Assembly (NCBI RefSeq): GCF_050436995.1
Contig: NC_134767.1
Location: forward strand, 4,650,001-4,714,000
Source: Anticarsia gemmatalis
Taxonomy: Eukaryota; Arthropoda; Insecta; Lepidoptera; Erebidae
Direction of reading: 5' to 3'
Length of the DNA stretch: 64,000 nucleotides
The notes under the pieces were generated by a model that saw only the letters and a program-made list of their open reading frames with translations, made no database searches and had not been told where the DNA came from. Numbering within the stretch: the first letter of the stretch is position 1; every line of letters begins with the position of its first letter. The position numbers were made by a program, and so were the translations under genes. Below are positions 1-12,563 of the stretch, piece by piece.

Positions 1-551
1 ACCTGTGTCTGCGGACGAGGGGCTGCTAGGTTCCTGGAACAAAGACAATCAAAATCAGTATATATCAATATTCTGTGGTAATATTTGAAACTAATGATTT
101 TCTTTTCTTTTTGGCATTCATTGCCACTTCAAAGGGATTTAAAATAAGATGTGATCGAAACTGAGGCCGGTATCAGTCTTCATGCCCAACGTGTAACTAA
201 TTCCATGACATAATTCTGTCATACTATTTCCAGACCTTTGTCTTCTTCAATCCATAAAAAATATGGTATCTTATTCTAAAACCGATTAAGGTCTTCTACT
301 TTACTCTTTTTAGGTAGCTTCTAATAAAATTTCGTATACTAATCCTTCTATAAAAGTTTCCAAGAAAATAAACTATTCAAAATGTCCATTCTGACGAAAT
401 CGAAAGTTTAACGTTCAAAGTCCTTTTAAGGCGAAAACACATTTGTTCGTCGAAATAAGCAACAGATTGCACTCCAGTTGTTTAAGTGTTTCCGTTGTAC
501 AGAAGGTTTGCTGTTAAGTTTTTTTTATATTGTATTCACCTTTATCAGTTG

Positions 552-587
552 GACAAGGTGCCTATAGCTGTTTATAGGCACCTTGTC
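552..587. repeat. Perfect 15-bp inverted repeat (hairpin)
   Basis: The arms GACAAGGTGCCTATA (552-566) and its exact reverse complement (573-587) flank a 6-base loop. As RNA this folds into a perfect 15-bp stem. It sits about 45 bases upstream of a decayed SINE. No transcription unit around it is evident. Confidence 0.85.
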
Positions 588-624
588 AAAAATTGTGCTA
601 ATCTTATGAGGGAGGGGATTTTCG

Positions 625-777
625 ACTTCTGTGGCGCTCTGGTGGTCGCCACTAGTGCGACGGGCTGTCGTGGGTTGAATTCTCACATAAACAAATATTT
701 GAGCGATCCACAAAAAGTTGTTCTGTCTGTTCGTTTGTTCGTATGTTTGTATAAGGTCTCGCAAGACAATTCTTAGA
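625..777 (+). mobile_element. Decayed tRNA-derived SINE
   Basis: A degenerate A-box-like stretch (gtggcgctctggtgg, about 631) and a B-box-like stretch (gggttgaattctc, 672-684) are followed by 'gatccacaaaaagttgttc' and 'gcaagacaattcttag'. The same order of blocks occurs in the better copies at 49.7 and 54.0 kb, so this is an old member of that family. It is too diverged to be an active RNA gene. Confidence 0.6.
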
Positions 778-785
778 CAGCGAAT

Positions 786-1435
786 AATGAAGTAAAGGCC
801 AGGTTGAAGGTAGTAGTAGACTATCGTGACTTTTGGTGTTTATCTAGATCAGGATAGTCTGCAACTATTTGAAAGTTATTTGCTGTCTTAGTTTTGCTTT
901 AATTATTGACTTATTTTACTTTGTCTAAGCATTAGCAGTCAACGGCTGCCGAGATGACGATAACTCCGTCTAAGTACTGGTTAATAGTGTGTAATTGGTT
1001 AAAATGTCGTCTTTGTCTCTGAGTAAAATTCACGGTACGTTAGCTCAACCAGTCACCCCAACTGTATATGTGTGGAACGAAATGTATCCCGTACGCTGAC
1101 TGCAAACACTTGACGAACGACAGTTCCTGGCAAACACAGGATAGTGGTTAGTAAGAAATAAACATAGCTAATTTGCTTGTTTTGTAATAAGTCTCCCAAC
1201 TCGAGTACTAAATGAGTTCCGTGTAATAAAATAACAATGTTGAACATCATCGTGTCGTAAAATGAAAAGCTGCTTAACGTATGAGTACTCTCCAAGAAAC
1301 AATAGCAAAAATATAAGGTAATTAAAAGTCGAGACGTCCGCTCCGCGCGGCCTCCTCCACTCAAATGCGAAATGCCACTCGAATAAAACAAAACTCGCTA
1401 TTACCTACCCTCGGCTTTTGTTCCATTTTTGAAAA
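786..1435. other. No recognisable gene
   Basis: A+T-rich sequence. A 112-codon minus-strand open frame (1053-1391) has no recognisable domain and its composition looks like chance. Nothing else was identified. Confidence 0.5.
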
Positions 1436-1439
1436 AATA

Positions 1440-1800
1440 TTCTCTATTCAAACGGACCAATGCGAGGCGGGCGCGGCACGACCGTTGATTGGCCGACGAC
1501 CTCTCAAGTGCAAGTGGAAATAAAAGTGCTTTGGTAAATGAGGCGTGCTGTCTCTTTCGTGCTCATTGAGCGTGTATGGCGTTGTTTCGCCTGGTTTTTC
1601 GTTTTAATTGCAAGCATGAGAGGATGTGTAAAGGGTTGCGGGACCTTGAGTGTTGCACGTGCAACGGAGCTCCGGCGGGGAAGCGCATTCAACGTTTAAA
1701 TAGGGGGTAGGGATTGTTTACGTCATCCATGATGTGAGATGAGATTTGTGTCGGAGTAATCCCGAGTGTTCCCGAGTACCTTACCGAGGTCAATGGTGCT
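1440..1800. promoter_or_regulatory. CpG-rich promoter-like patch
   Basis: This is one of the few clearly G+C- and CpG-rich patches. It contains a CCAAT box (1457-1461), an inverted CCAAT box (ATTGG, 1488-1492) and a consensus CRE/ATF half-palindrome TTACGTCA (1718-1725), close to the 'ttaaatagggg' stretch. A minus-strand splice-donor-like match (G|GTAAGGTA, about 1781-1789) lies at its right edge. Together these would fit a promoter with 5' leader, but no downstream coding exon is visible and the orientation is unclear. An old transposon terminus is an alternative. Confidence 0.3.
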
Positions 1801-3040
1801 TCGTGTGTCATTAAGAAGTAATTTTATGTGGATTTTCCTTCGTATTATTAAGAGGTTTTCAGATTTTAATTAGATGGTAGAACCCTTCACTTAGCTAATT
1901 GCAGCTGTAGAGCAAGCTTGATAGTTTTGCGGTAAAACTAGTGTAAGTGGTTTTATAGTCTGGTTAAGGGTTCAGTCTCTTTGAGGGGTAATTAGCTGAC
2001 TTAAATGAATCTAAACGTAAAGAGAGCTTTCCGAGAGTAACTTTAATTATATCGTAGCTTTAAGCGTATTGCAACAGATAAGCAGACTGCATCCTTAGGG
2101 CCAGTAACATGAAGTAAAAGAAAGCGACTAGTTCGAAAGAAAAAAGTTCCTAACCACACACGGAAATAATATATCTCTTCACAATTAAAATCAAGGCAGT
2201 AGGTGTAATCAGTATACCTAAAAAATATTTACTTTTGTTCAGTTAACAGTTCAAAGTGAATAGTTCCTTAAACAAATACTAGATGGCGTTAGCAGTGTGC
2301 AAGTTCATTCTCCTCTCGAGAACAAAATTGAAGTAGTTTATAAACACTCATGAAGAGTGCTTAGACTAACTAAACTTATAATAATATTATTGTATGTATC
2401 TTTCATATTTGTTTCTTGTATTAAATCTCTTTATATTTATTTGTTAAGTTTGTGATTAACTGTAAAATAATCTAAAGTACCGAATAGTTGATACCTCTGC
2501 TACTCTACAAAGAATACGTCATGTAAGTTACAATGGTGGTGCTAGTTTGGGTTCGAATCCAGTTAGTTGCACTAGTTCTACTTACATAGTAAGATTATTT
2601 CATAATTTATAAATTAACAAAACGGCTATTAATGTTAAGCTTACATTAATCAAAGAGATTAACTTCATAAAAACAAAAATTGATATCAATGCTCGTATAA
2701 GTGAATAAACATTATACACCATTACAATAAATATAGCCATTCAAATGTAAATAACTTTTTAACATAAAGCTTAAAAATATATTAGCTAAAGCATCGCGTG
2801 TTTACCTCTCATCAAGTTGGCAACACTGACTAATAGTGTTACCAACATACAAGCGGCCATCCATTTCCGCTTTTACTATTCCGAAGTGGTTTCCGGCCGT
2901 TTTTAATACTTACCGGCAAACGTTTTAAAAGCCTACTCAAAATAATAACTGTTCAAAATTATGATTAATGACATTGATAATATAATGAATTATTTTTAAT
3001 AATGTACAAAAGATTCTTAGTTATTTAAAACTGTGACTAA
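1801..3040. other. Non-coding, little structure
   Basis: A+T-rich. A B-box-like motif (gggttcgaatcca, about 2550-2562) within 'tggtgctagtttgggttcg' may be a relic of a tRNA-derived SINE, with no A box. A near-perfect 11-bp inverted repeat (ttggcaacact / agtgttaccaa, one mismatch) spans about 2817-2846. Confidence 0.45.
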
Positions 3041-3042
3041 AG

Positions 3043-3272
3043 AAAACCGGTCAAGTGTGAGTTGAAAGGGCACGAAGGGTTCGATACCATTATTTCCAAT
3101 AAAAAATACCCGTTTCTAGTAATATTCCTCCATAGTAACATCATCTGTGACAATTTCATTTGTTTTACTATCACGGTCATGAAATACAGCCAGGTGACAG
3201 ACAGGTAGACAGCGAAGTCTTAGTAATCGGGTCCCGTTTTTACACTTTGGGTAAGGAACCCTAAGAAAAGAA
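3043..3272 (+). repeat. Dispersed repeat, 'accggccaagtgcgagt' family
   Basis: It starts with accggtcaagtgtgagtt and ends with 'gacagcgaagtcttagtaatcgggtcccgttttt' (written across 3208-3240) and 'gggtaaggaaccctaa'. The same terminal blocks flank the copies at 48.0 and 50.5 kb, in the same orientation. I recognise the blocks as a common lepidopteran dispersed repeat but cannot assign a class. The middle is diverged between copies. Confidence 0.65.
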
Positions 3273-3547
3273 ATAATAAAATAAAACATTACCCCCTCGG
3301 GCGTTAAGATAAACACAATAATTAAATATCTGTGATCACACACTCACTTGTACCAATGACTATAATTTAATCTGATTAATTACACATTTAATATTCTAAT
3401 CTTTACCATTATTAGCACTTTACACACGTGCCAACCCGAGGCAAAAGATACTTATCTAAAGCACAATTGATAAATTAACTCAACAACTATTATCAACTAC
3501 AGTTATTCTCACACTTATTTCTTTACTAAGTACGTCAACTTTGACCA

Positions 3548-3832
3548 TAGGGATGTTTTAGAACTCCGTATCCGAAATTATAACAATCGGATATCCGAAA
3601 TAACTATCAGTAATCGTATCTGATTAGTTTTTTTTGGATAGCTTCGAATAAGGGGCAAAATTGATTTACGGATTATTTTTTTACTAATTTTTGACATTAA
3701 AACTTTCTCAAAAATTTAATCTGTAAACGAAGATATCCGACAAATGTATCAAATTAATTTCATATCCGAAACAATGCAATTAATATATCCGTAACTGTAT
3801 CCGAAACTTCATATCCACACTAACCCTAGAAC
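3548..3832. mobile_element. Probable decayed hAT-like non-autonomous element
   Basis: Multiple subterminal copies of a(t)atccgaaa or its complement occur between 3568 and 3820, and the stretch is bounded by 'tagggatgtt' on the left and 'actaaccct a' on the right, i.e. TAGGG-type ends as in hAT elements. No convincing 8-bp target duplication was found, so the boundaries and class are tentative. Confidence 0.35.
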
Positions 3833-3839
3833 ATAAATA

Positions 3840-5085
3840 TAGAGGTATCATAAAACCATATTAGCGGTGTCTTTAACATATAGATAAAATAACAAGTTCC
3901 CAAACATTCCGTTAGGCGTAATAATAGTGTGGATATACTCGTACTATTTAAGGCAAGGCAATTACTCAAAAATCTTTAGAGTCAATATTGACAGGCGTGT
4001 GAAGGGCCGGCTTATCAGCGAAGAAAGGTACGCTGCTGTTCGAAGTTCGATACTCGATATTCGCTTTCGAATGTGTCGAACTTTTATCGTGTCGATTCGC
4101 TCGTGACAACTTAAAATTTGTTTTTTTATTGACATAAACGGTAAGCTAAGGTTTATGTTACGAACCGCTAGCATGAATTTACAAGACTATTTAAACACTT
4201 CTGTAAGATTATAGTCGGGACATACTTGTGAATACGTAAGTGTACGTATTTCAAGCGACGATAAGTGCTTAGCCAAAATACCAACTTACTTACGCTTACC
4301 CAAATAAGCTATCAAGCAGAAAAGACTGGCTGACTGTAAGTTTATAAGCTGTCAATTGTTATTTTTTCGTTATCGCAATGAATTTTTTCGTTATCGCAAT
4401 GATTTTTTTCGTTATTCTTCCCTACAGGCAATTTAATATAATGAAATGATTAAGTGTACCTAAAACAATACAGCCATTAAAATTCCAAATGTAGACAAAT
4501 ATCGCTATGCACCTAATTCCTCCCCTCACTAGTCGAACCAAACTTAGCGCTATTACTACATCAATTTGACGCAAATGACCACTCGAAGTAATCACATAAG
4601 AATTATCATAAATCGTCGGACACACGGCGATCCCTCTTTATGAGATAATACTTTTAAAAAGTCAATACTTAGTATATTTTAGATTGTGTTAAGCTTTAGT
4701 TATCATTCTGTAAGTAAAGCTTAAGTAGATATGAATTTTATTATATTTTGTGTATTTAAATTAAATTTATGGAGTTGGATGTGTGTATAATTGATAAAGT
4801 TTAATATAAATATGTGTATAAATAGTCATAAATTGTAGCCAAGACGCTTGAAAATAAATTTCATGTTTTAATAACATGGCTATGTCTAAATAAATGGTTT
4901 GTAAGACCTCTGGCTCTAGAAGTTATTTGCAAAATCCTGTTAGTGTGGATAAATAGTTGTATGAGTTAGAGCATAGTTGCTTTAAGAAGCTCTCTAGGAT
5001 CGTGATTTGACCAATCGAATATTTATCCGCTCCACACAATTCAGTCATAGGATAGTTATATTTTTTTCTTTTCATACATTTATGT
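3840..5085. other. Non-coding; one short tandem repeat
   Basis: A unit of about 21 bases built on 'ttttttcgttatcgcaatga' is repeated about 2.6 times at 4361-4416. A near-palindrome AATACGT...ACGTATT lies at 4231-4250. The open frames here (3962-4174, 4422-4625, both minus) show no domain. Confidence 0.5.
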
Positions 5086-5088
5086 ACA

Positions 5089-5240
5089 TGATATCATGCT
5101 TTTCTTCCATAAGCATTGGCAGAGACCAAAGAACGCCACTTGCCACGATCCTTACAAACTTCCCTTGCCTCATTCACATCCATACATCTTATCATATAGG
5201 ACTGCCGGTTACCAGTACTACGCACATGACATTTTTTCAA
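5089..5240 (+). repeat. Dispersed repeat, 'ggtaggcagagacc' family
   Basis: The stretch 'ttcttccataagcattggcagagacca ... ccttgcctcattcacatccatac ... tataggactgccggtt' matches, block by block, the sequence at 51639-51803. A shorter relative (ccgataggggttggcaga) is at about 16098. Open frames through this copy (5007-5324) are incidental. Confidence 0.6.
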
Positions 5241-5324
5241 AACATTGCCAATGATTTAAGTGTCTTTCATTTTTTTTTATTATTTGAAGAAAATTACAAT
5301 AATCCTGCTACCAAAATACCTTAG

Positions 5325-6775
5325 CTACAACTTGAACGTTAAAGAATAATACTGCAATGTAGCCTGTGAGATGTATTGTAATTGTATAAAGCAGTCCCCG
5401 TAATGGGTGGCGAACTGCACGCATCAAATCAACATTTCACGCCCAAAATCAAAATTGCCACGCATCATTACAATTTCAATAGTATTCCTTCAAAGAATTC
5501 AGTGAGGAAGTATGCTGATACAAAATGCCTTAGCGAATCTCTTTGAATATGGCCCAAAGATCATAGGAATATTTTCTAAGAAGCGTTCAGTGTGCCTTTG
5601 TGAAGTTGCATCACAATGCACTAGTCTGAGCTGCAGTATGTGAGGAATGCTTTGACCGATCGCTTCAATATGCTATAGTTCGTGGTCTTCAATGTTTTAT
5701 GCAAGATAAAGTGGTTTGCTGTTCAAATTTGAAAGCAACTTTGGCTGGTTAAGGATACGCATTCTTGTATTGAAAAGGATCCTGTTTTAGATGAATTGGT
5801 TACACTTGTCACAGAAAGTTGTATATAAAAGAGTTATTGAAAAGAAAAGCATTTGAATTGAATAGAGCTGAGACCAGAAAGAATTTGTCGTAAGGCAATA
5901 AAATATATCAAAACTAGAAAGTAAAAAAAAAACATCATAGCAAACTATGGTTTATGTTCGTCTAATTATATTATACTAGTCAGTCAATACAAGCATTACA
6001 ATATCATGTTATACAAAAAATCTTATGTTCAGAAAACTGATCTAAAACTCAATATCTACTGCCACTACGTATATTTTCCTTGCGTAATATTCCATTACAT
6101 ATTACACTCCTTTATATTAAAATGACTCATATAATTCCTATATTCCCACCATTTACTATAACGCTGAACATTAAGCATAAGACATTTACACACCTTATAT
6201 ATTTGCCTATTAACCTCTCAATAAATACTAGTTGGAGCTCAAAGAAACTTCCGTCATATAATTTTGAACCTTAGGCTACACAAAATAAAGTTGAAATTGC
6301 ATAACAGTTGATAATAAGCTAAGAATTTTTCTCACTCAGTTGCGAAATGTTCAACAAATGAGTGAGTTATGAATAACTTCAATACTTAACTCGCTTTGAG
6401 CTTAAGATGTCCCTTTTAGTCATAGTAGCATTGCATCGTTCGAATCGATATCTTAATTGGATTAATGTTTTGTAAGTCATAGCCTTGCGTGTTGATAAAG
6501 GTATAATCATGCTAATAAGATACCATAAATACCTATGTAAAATAAAATAAAAAGAACTGACACCGACAAGATTATGAACTATAGTACTTGCGCAATGTGC
6601 ATTCAAAGCCTAACTTTTCATATCTGACTTCTATGACAGATGAAGCAGTGCAGATCATTCCTTAAGTTTTCGACTATAAGTCGTAATAGGTTAAATTTTC
6701 TTTAAGATAGTTTTACCATCTTATAAAATGATGAAATATATTATTATATATTCTTTCATCTTGTTTTCTTCTGGA
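5325..6775. other. Non-coding, nothing recognised
   Basis: A+T-rich intergenic or intronic sequence. Short open frames at 6080-6274 (+) and 6379-6606 (-) have no recognisable motif. Confidence 0.5.
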
Positions 6776-6780
6776 TGTTA

Positions 6781-6905
6781 ATGTATCTATATAAGTATGT
6801 ATTTAGAAGTATATAAGTATGTTTATCAGTTATTTGGTTACCATAGTACAAGCTCTGCTTAGTTTGGAATCAAATGACCGTGTGTGAGTTGTCCAATAAT
6901 ATTTA
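6781..6905 (+). mobile_element. LINE-type 3' tail repeat, copy 1
   Basis: The sequence 'agaagtatataagtatgtttatcagttat ... ccatagtacaagctctgcttagtttg ... gtgtgagttgtcc' ends in an ATTT tandem (atttatttatttatt, 6901-6915). The reverse complement of the same sequence is at 11148-11275, clearly alignable along its whole length. The simple-repeat end is typical of non-LTR retrotransposon 3' termini; the exact family is not determined. Confidence 0.6.
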
Positions 6906-7214
6906 TTTATTTATTTTTTATCTTTTAATAGTGTTTTATCTGTGATTTCAAAAGCGAAACATTCCGTTAATCTGTCAACTTTACGACTTATGTTATTTCA
7001 CGTATGATTTTCTATATTTTGGCGTATTCATCCTGTGTTTAATTAGCTTCACTTCACATCTAATCGTCCAAAAGTCGGAGTCATAAAACTGTTTTATGGT
7101 TTCCTATTGAATATTCTATATTTCAATATTACTTAAATTAAGAGTAAGTAAGAGAAAACATATTATTTGGAACCAACAATTCAAAGTATCAAATAAAGCT
7201 TTTAATTAGAACAA

Positions 7215-7258
7215 ACTTATGGTCCCATATTTTGCCTTGGGGAACCCCTGCTCATAAA
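7215..7258 (-). pseudogene. Possible tiny reverse-transcriptase relic
   Basis: On the minus strand 'gcaggggttccccaaggc' reads AGVPQG, followed by KIWD, which resembles the GVPQGS-x-x-GP block of LINE reverse transcriptases. A stop codon lies immediately upstream and no other RT block was found nearby, so this may be chance. Confidence 0.25.
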
Positions 7259-7259
7259 C

Positions 7260-9975
7260 TAGTAGCATAGTTTTTACAGCTATATATGTAATGTCATAAA
7301 AAATGTTATATATACACACGTGAAATAAAATGCATAAACAGTCATAAATAAAAAAATATTGTCACGCAAAGACAATTAAAAGCTCTAATAATTGCTCCAC
7401 CACAATAATAGAATTTAAAAAGAAAAAAATAATTTACACTAAGTATAGCCAAAACCAAGTTTAAATATTGGATTCGGCCTTTCGCATAGTATAATTAATA
7501 CCAATAAAATTGTATATCCAATAAACCTAGAGAAAAACTCTTAGTATGTAGGTATACATAATGAATTAAATCACACGTGTCAAGCCTAGCAAGGCTTTCC
7601 AAAAGTTTTTAGAAAATTACCACGACTAACACCGTATTGCTATAGTAGGTAGGTACTATGAAGGTATATACGACGAAAGTCTAAAAATATGAATGAATGT
7701 TTTAAAATGACTTGAACTCATTCACTGTTAGATAACACAACTCAGTATATTAAGTAGGCAGTTATTTTTGTGCTTAATATGCCATTAAAAAGAGATTACC
7801 GACTAATTCCAATTGATTGAAGCACTCACACAGCTCCAAAGCTTATGCAAACTAACACGAAATGTATTAAGATGTTAACTGTTATACTTCGGTAATTAGC
7901 CTGGATACCGTTATCACAACAGGAAGGCAATTGTTGACTTGCGTCCGGTGTCGAAACGTCACCACATCACCAAATACTTTACACCTTACATCAACCTCAT
8001 TGCCAACTACATAAGAGTCATTTTTGTCTGGCCGGTTTGTTTTGTTTTCTTGGTTAACGCGTGTAGACACGTTCGTGTAATAAATAAACGTTGTGTTAAA
8101 AAAATCTGTACGTAGGCGGGGTTTGAAAGGTTTAGTGAAAAGTGAGGCGATTAATTATCGTTTAACATCGTCAAATGCAGTGCTGTTAGATTGTTTGTCT
8201 TAACACTCTGATGTTTAGGAGCTTGAGGTAAATTGAAAATGTCACCGTAACTTGTCTCTACATTCACTATTAGAATTGTTACGGCGTCTTTCTCTTAAGA
8301 AAGATGCCTATGTTTTCGCTTTATTTAATACCAATGGTAACAGCAAAAGGCGTGAATCGTCCAGTTGGAGTCTGGGCTTATATGATAAAGAAATACCTAT
8401 CTAGATAAATAGGAGCATATCTACATGATTGGGAAATGTATAGGCAAAACGAGAAGAAATCCAGGAGTGACTAGAATTGAGATCTACATGATGATGATGA
8501 TGTTACAGAAAAGTGACTACTTATGAAAAGTCAAATGTTTATGCTATAATACCATAAATTTTAATTTATAAAATCTCATTAAATTCTTGACAATCACATA
8601 GCTGTAATAAGACAATAAAATGTTAATAGTCTCGCAAATAAAACGTATTAAGGCCGATCACAGCAATTGATATCAGTTCGGTCGTAAAACTAGGTATGAA
8701 ACTAATTCAACATTTTTATGACTTTCGTTTTGATTAGATGTCATCAATGTGAATCGGTTCCGCATACCTAATGGTGAATATCAAATGATATAACTAAGAA
8801 GAAAATGCAAAGTTCAATCCTATAAAAAACTTAAGAAAAAAAAATAGAGAAATACGCGTAAGTAGAGATTAAAATAACGGACAGTTTGTGAGTAATTTAG
8901 TTTGCGGCAATCATTGTAAAACCTAACTTTCCAAAGATAGGATACACATTTCGTTTAGAAAACTTATGATATAAAATAGCTATTAGCTGTTAATCGCAAG
9001 AAAGAGGCTTATATGGATCAGTGGCCAAAAAACATACCTACATATTATATCTAAAGTTAAATATTATAAGCAAAGATTGACTCCTTTATATAACAAGAAC
9101 ATGTATTACAGCGTTACAGTGTACAGTCATTCATAAAATTGCGGCCATCAAAAATCCCCCAAGTTGTTATACGTGTGAGTGAGTCACAGGTGGAGGGTTT
9201 CATCGATTATGTATGATACAATGTTTATTGCTAATGAATTTCCCGCAAAGGTACCATTTAAAGTATACGGGAAACATCATAGAGCATGAGTCAGCTTTAG
9301 AACCACGAACATAATGCTTGTAGTCCCCTACCTTCCGTTTATTATGATTACCACAAAATAGATCAGAAGATTATAAGGTCAAAAATTCCCAAAACAGTGA
9401 ACCTTAAATTACGTTTGTACATACTAGAACCCGGATATACCGAAATTCGGAAAGATATTTCAAATTACATAATGAGATCTGAATTCTACATACAAAGTAT
9501 TAATGAGCGTGAAACAGAAAATTGTTTACGGTCCGAAGGTAAATTCGTGGTTTTTAGTATACCTATAGCACCAGATTAATTGTAATAAATAAGTTTATAT
9601 TTAAAAACACCTACAGCACGAGAACGTTCTAGGAATGTCAAAGACATAACAATAATGTCACCCACAAACACTATCTTAGAAGAAAACAACATTGTTAGAA
9701 GCGACGAATCCATTGCTTTCAACCCGACATCGTTAAACCACCATCAAACAGTACAATATACTCAAAATCTAACATTACAGCCGCTATAAAGTGGAAAGCC
9801 AATAAACAGTTTATTGAAAAAAGTAAAATGACCCATCAAACGGTTTACGATTTAATAAAGGAGATGGGAATGACTGTTTTAACGTTGGCGACTTGCTACC
9901 GTAATGGGCGATCTAAGCTTATGTAATTGTACCTTATGTATTTCGCGTTATTTGTCACGATATAAGTAATTATAT
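7260..9975. other. Non-coding, little structure
   Basis: A+T-rich. A short (atg)n-type microsatellite is at 8488-8503. Open frames at 7882-8070 (-) and 9397-9579 (+) carry no recognisable motif. Confidence 0.5.
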
Positions 9976-9980
9976 CTACG

Positions 9981-10152
9981 CCTGTAGCACGATTCTCTAC
10001 TTATGACAATACGACTCCGCCGGCTAGCTATAGTTGTATGAAAAATTATATCAGCGCCTCTAACGGGCGCCGTAAGAACTATTTTTGTAGTACATTTTAA
10101 ATGTAAAACCCTCGACACTCGCTAGTTCCGACTGCAGAGAATTGTGCTACTG
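9981..10152. mobile_element. MITE 'GTAGCAC', intact copy
   Basis: The terminal inverted repeats are CCTGTAGCACGATTCTCTAC (9981-10000) and its imperfect complement GCAGAGAATTGTGCTACTG (10134-10152), enclosing about 130 bases with an internal 'cgcctctaacgggcgccg' block. It has no coding capacity. A second copy of the same element, in the opposite orientation and interrupted by a hAT insertion, is at 17295-17972. The superfamily of the autonomous parent is not determined. Confidence 0.7.
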
Positions 10153-10159
10153 TTATACG

Positions 10160-11140
10160 CAAAGTGTGGGCCTGCAGGCGCTATATAATGTTGGTCCCAA
10201 ATAAGAAACGGTAAGCCTTTTGACAAATGCTGGTCACATTATCAAAATCAGAGCTATTATGACGGACAATCTAACAGAAGTTGCAAAAAGAAATTAACAC
10301 TTACATACAATATCTGAAATCAAACCTGGAGACTCAATAGTCTTTAGAAGCGTACACTAACTATCGGACCGTAGAGACCGTTATTTTACGATATTAAAGG
10401 ATAATATTCGTTTGCATACAGAAAGCGCATCAACTGCCAATATAAACAAAGACGATGCCAATGACTGCAATTCAAAATAAATATCGTATGGTATTGACGT
10501 ATTACCTTGAATGTAAGTATAAATGCATTATAACCTTGCCAAATTGTTTATCACGGATAATTGAAGTACTGAATGCAATTTACAAGCAAATAAACAGAGC
10601 TGTATTAAATACAGCCACATTCTACAGTTTCGCGTTACACTGCTAGGTAATGGCTATAATAGAGTAGCGTATCAGCATCCATGGGCTATAATATTGTCGT
10701 AGAAATCAGAACAAAACTGAAGAACAGATATATATATAAATATAAGTTCAAAAAATAGTAAACCCAAACTATTGATAGGCTCAGTCTTTAGTCTCGTATT
10801 TTGATGCTAACTAATGAAATCTAGGAAACATTATGTAATATTTTCCCAAAGCAACCTGTGGCTCTCATAACGAACGTATGTGACTATACATAATACGTAT
10901 GCAGCAGCCGACAGAAAAAACTGTACCACCCCATCTCCAGTCAAGAGCCCTCAGGTTTACGGATAGGGGAGGAAGTTTTAAAATTATTTAGTTCACATAA
11001 CATAACGGAGTTTTTCCCTTTTTAAAGCAAAGGTTTATTCCTTTGTACATAGGAACTATCGTTGATTTAGACAATTGTCCAAACCACTACCAAGTTAAAT
11101 AAATGATTAGTGAAGGAACAAAATTAAATAAAAGTATAAA
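10160..11140. other. Non-coding, nothing recognised
   Basis: No repeat terminus or coding signal recognised. The frame at 10455-10646 (+) is unremarkable. Confidence 0.5.
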
Positions 11141-11147
11141 AAACTAT

Positions 11148-11275
11148 TTTCGGACAACTCACACATGGTCATCTGCATTGCAAACTAAGTAGAGCTTGTA
11201 CTATGGTTACTAGATAACTGATAAACATTCTAATATACTTCTAAATAAGTATCTAGTTATTTATTTGTATTTATA
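11148..11275 (-). mobile_element. LINE-type 3' tail repeat, copy 2
   Basis: This is the reverse complement of the repeat at 6781-6905. The blocks 'ggacaactcacaca', 'caaactaagtagagcttgtactatgg' (across 11196-11222) and 'gataactgataaacattct' align in order. In the element's own orientation the 3' end would be on the left, but here the ATTT tandem is replaced by unrelated A+T-rich sequence. Confidence 0.6.
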
Positions 11276-11284
11276 TTTGAATGT

Positions 11285-12560
11285 TTATGTATATACTTAT
11301 ATAACAAATAATTTCAAATACCAAAACTGAATTAAGAAATGCAGTCAGATATAACAGAAATCAAGAGAAAAAAAAAACACAGAATGGAACGTAGAGAAAA
11401 TTCTAAATATGTACTTCAGATCAAAATGTGTTTTGTTGATACGAATTGTTGACCTTAGTAACTCGCAACGTCAAAAAACCTTGTTCGTCTAATACATTAC
11501 CATCAGTAGACAAGCATAAATAAGTTCAAGCAATAACAATCACAACTATTAACAATGAAACTAAACAATATTAATAAATAACAGCACAGCCATGTCTTCA
11601 AACCCACGCCTGTTAGAGCAATAAAATTAATATATAGCCTCTGATATACGTTATTATCGTCATAACTACCATTAATATAGTGTTCCCGAATATTATGCTA
11701 AGTGAGTAAAAAACCGTTAGTTAATTAGTTTTTGGAAAAAAGTGAAGGGCCAAGTCAAACTTATAATTCCATAAAGCTTCCTCAAATTTTTGCTTCAGCA
11801 TGCGACAATATTAAAAGTTTGAAGTGTATTAACGAAAGTGACTATTTATATTTTCTCTGTTATAATTGCATAAAGATAACCATATTTTCATTCCAACTTA
11901 TTTGTATGATCTAACATAAGAATTGAATGGCTTTCTTATCATTTTTTAAATTCATACAAATTATTTGAATTTTGCAGTAATAAGTCAGCATTTAAGACAA
12001 AATTTTCTGTTATTTTTAACCTTTGCCTCAATATCTTTTTGAAAACTTGGCTGGATTCACTACCGCGAACGTTTAAATAAAATGTATTAACTATAATTTT
12101 ACGATACCCATAATTGGCTTGAAATATGATTAATGTAAATTGATTTGTTGATAGGTCTTTATTATTAACATTCGTTTCATCATTAGCGTATGCAAGTAGC
12201 TTGTCAAATATAGCTGTAATGATGTCAATATAATGTGTTATTTATTGCTAAAGCTCATCTTAAATTGTGATATTAATTAAAGACTTAGAGCCACGCTTAA
12301 TCTGAACATTGATCATTTTTAAATATATTAAATGATGTGAATTAAATACTGTTACTTTATAGTAAAATGTTAATTTCAAATCAAATGGTTTAATTCAATA
12401 CGTCTACTTTTATACTAGCCAAATAATTTTGTTGTAAATTGAATGAAATTTTATTTTGTGTAGTTAATATTTTTTTTTATGTTAAACAATCACATTAAGC
12501 GTAAGTAAAACCATTGTTTTTGTATAAAAATTAAATAATATTTGCAGTCCTTTATTAAAG
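11285..12560. other. Non-coding, nothing recognised
   Basis: Strongly A+T-rich. No repeat family or coding signal was recognised. Confidence 0.5.
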
Positions 12561-12563
12561 GAG

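Noticed and set aside
1053..1391. 112-codon minus-strand open frame
   Set aside because: No recognisable domain, no flanking splice or poly(A) signals, and composition like the surrounding non-coding DNA.
2545..2570. B-box-like gggttcgaatcca as a tRNA gene
   Set aside because: No A box at the right distance and no acceptor stem; at most a SINE relic.
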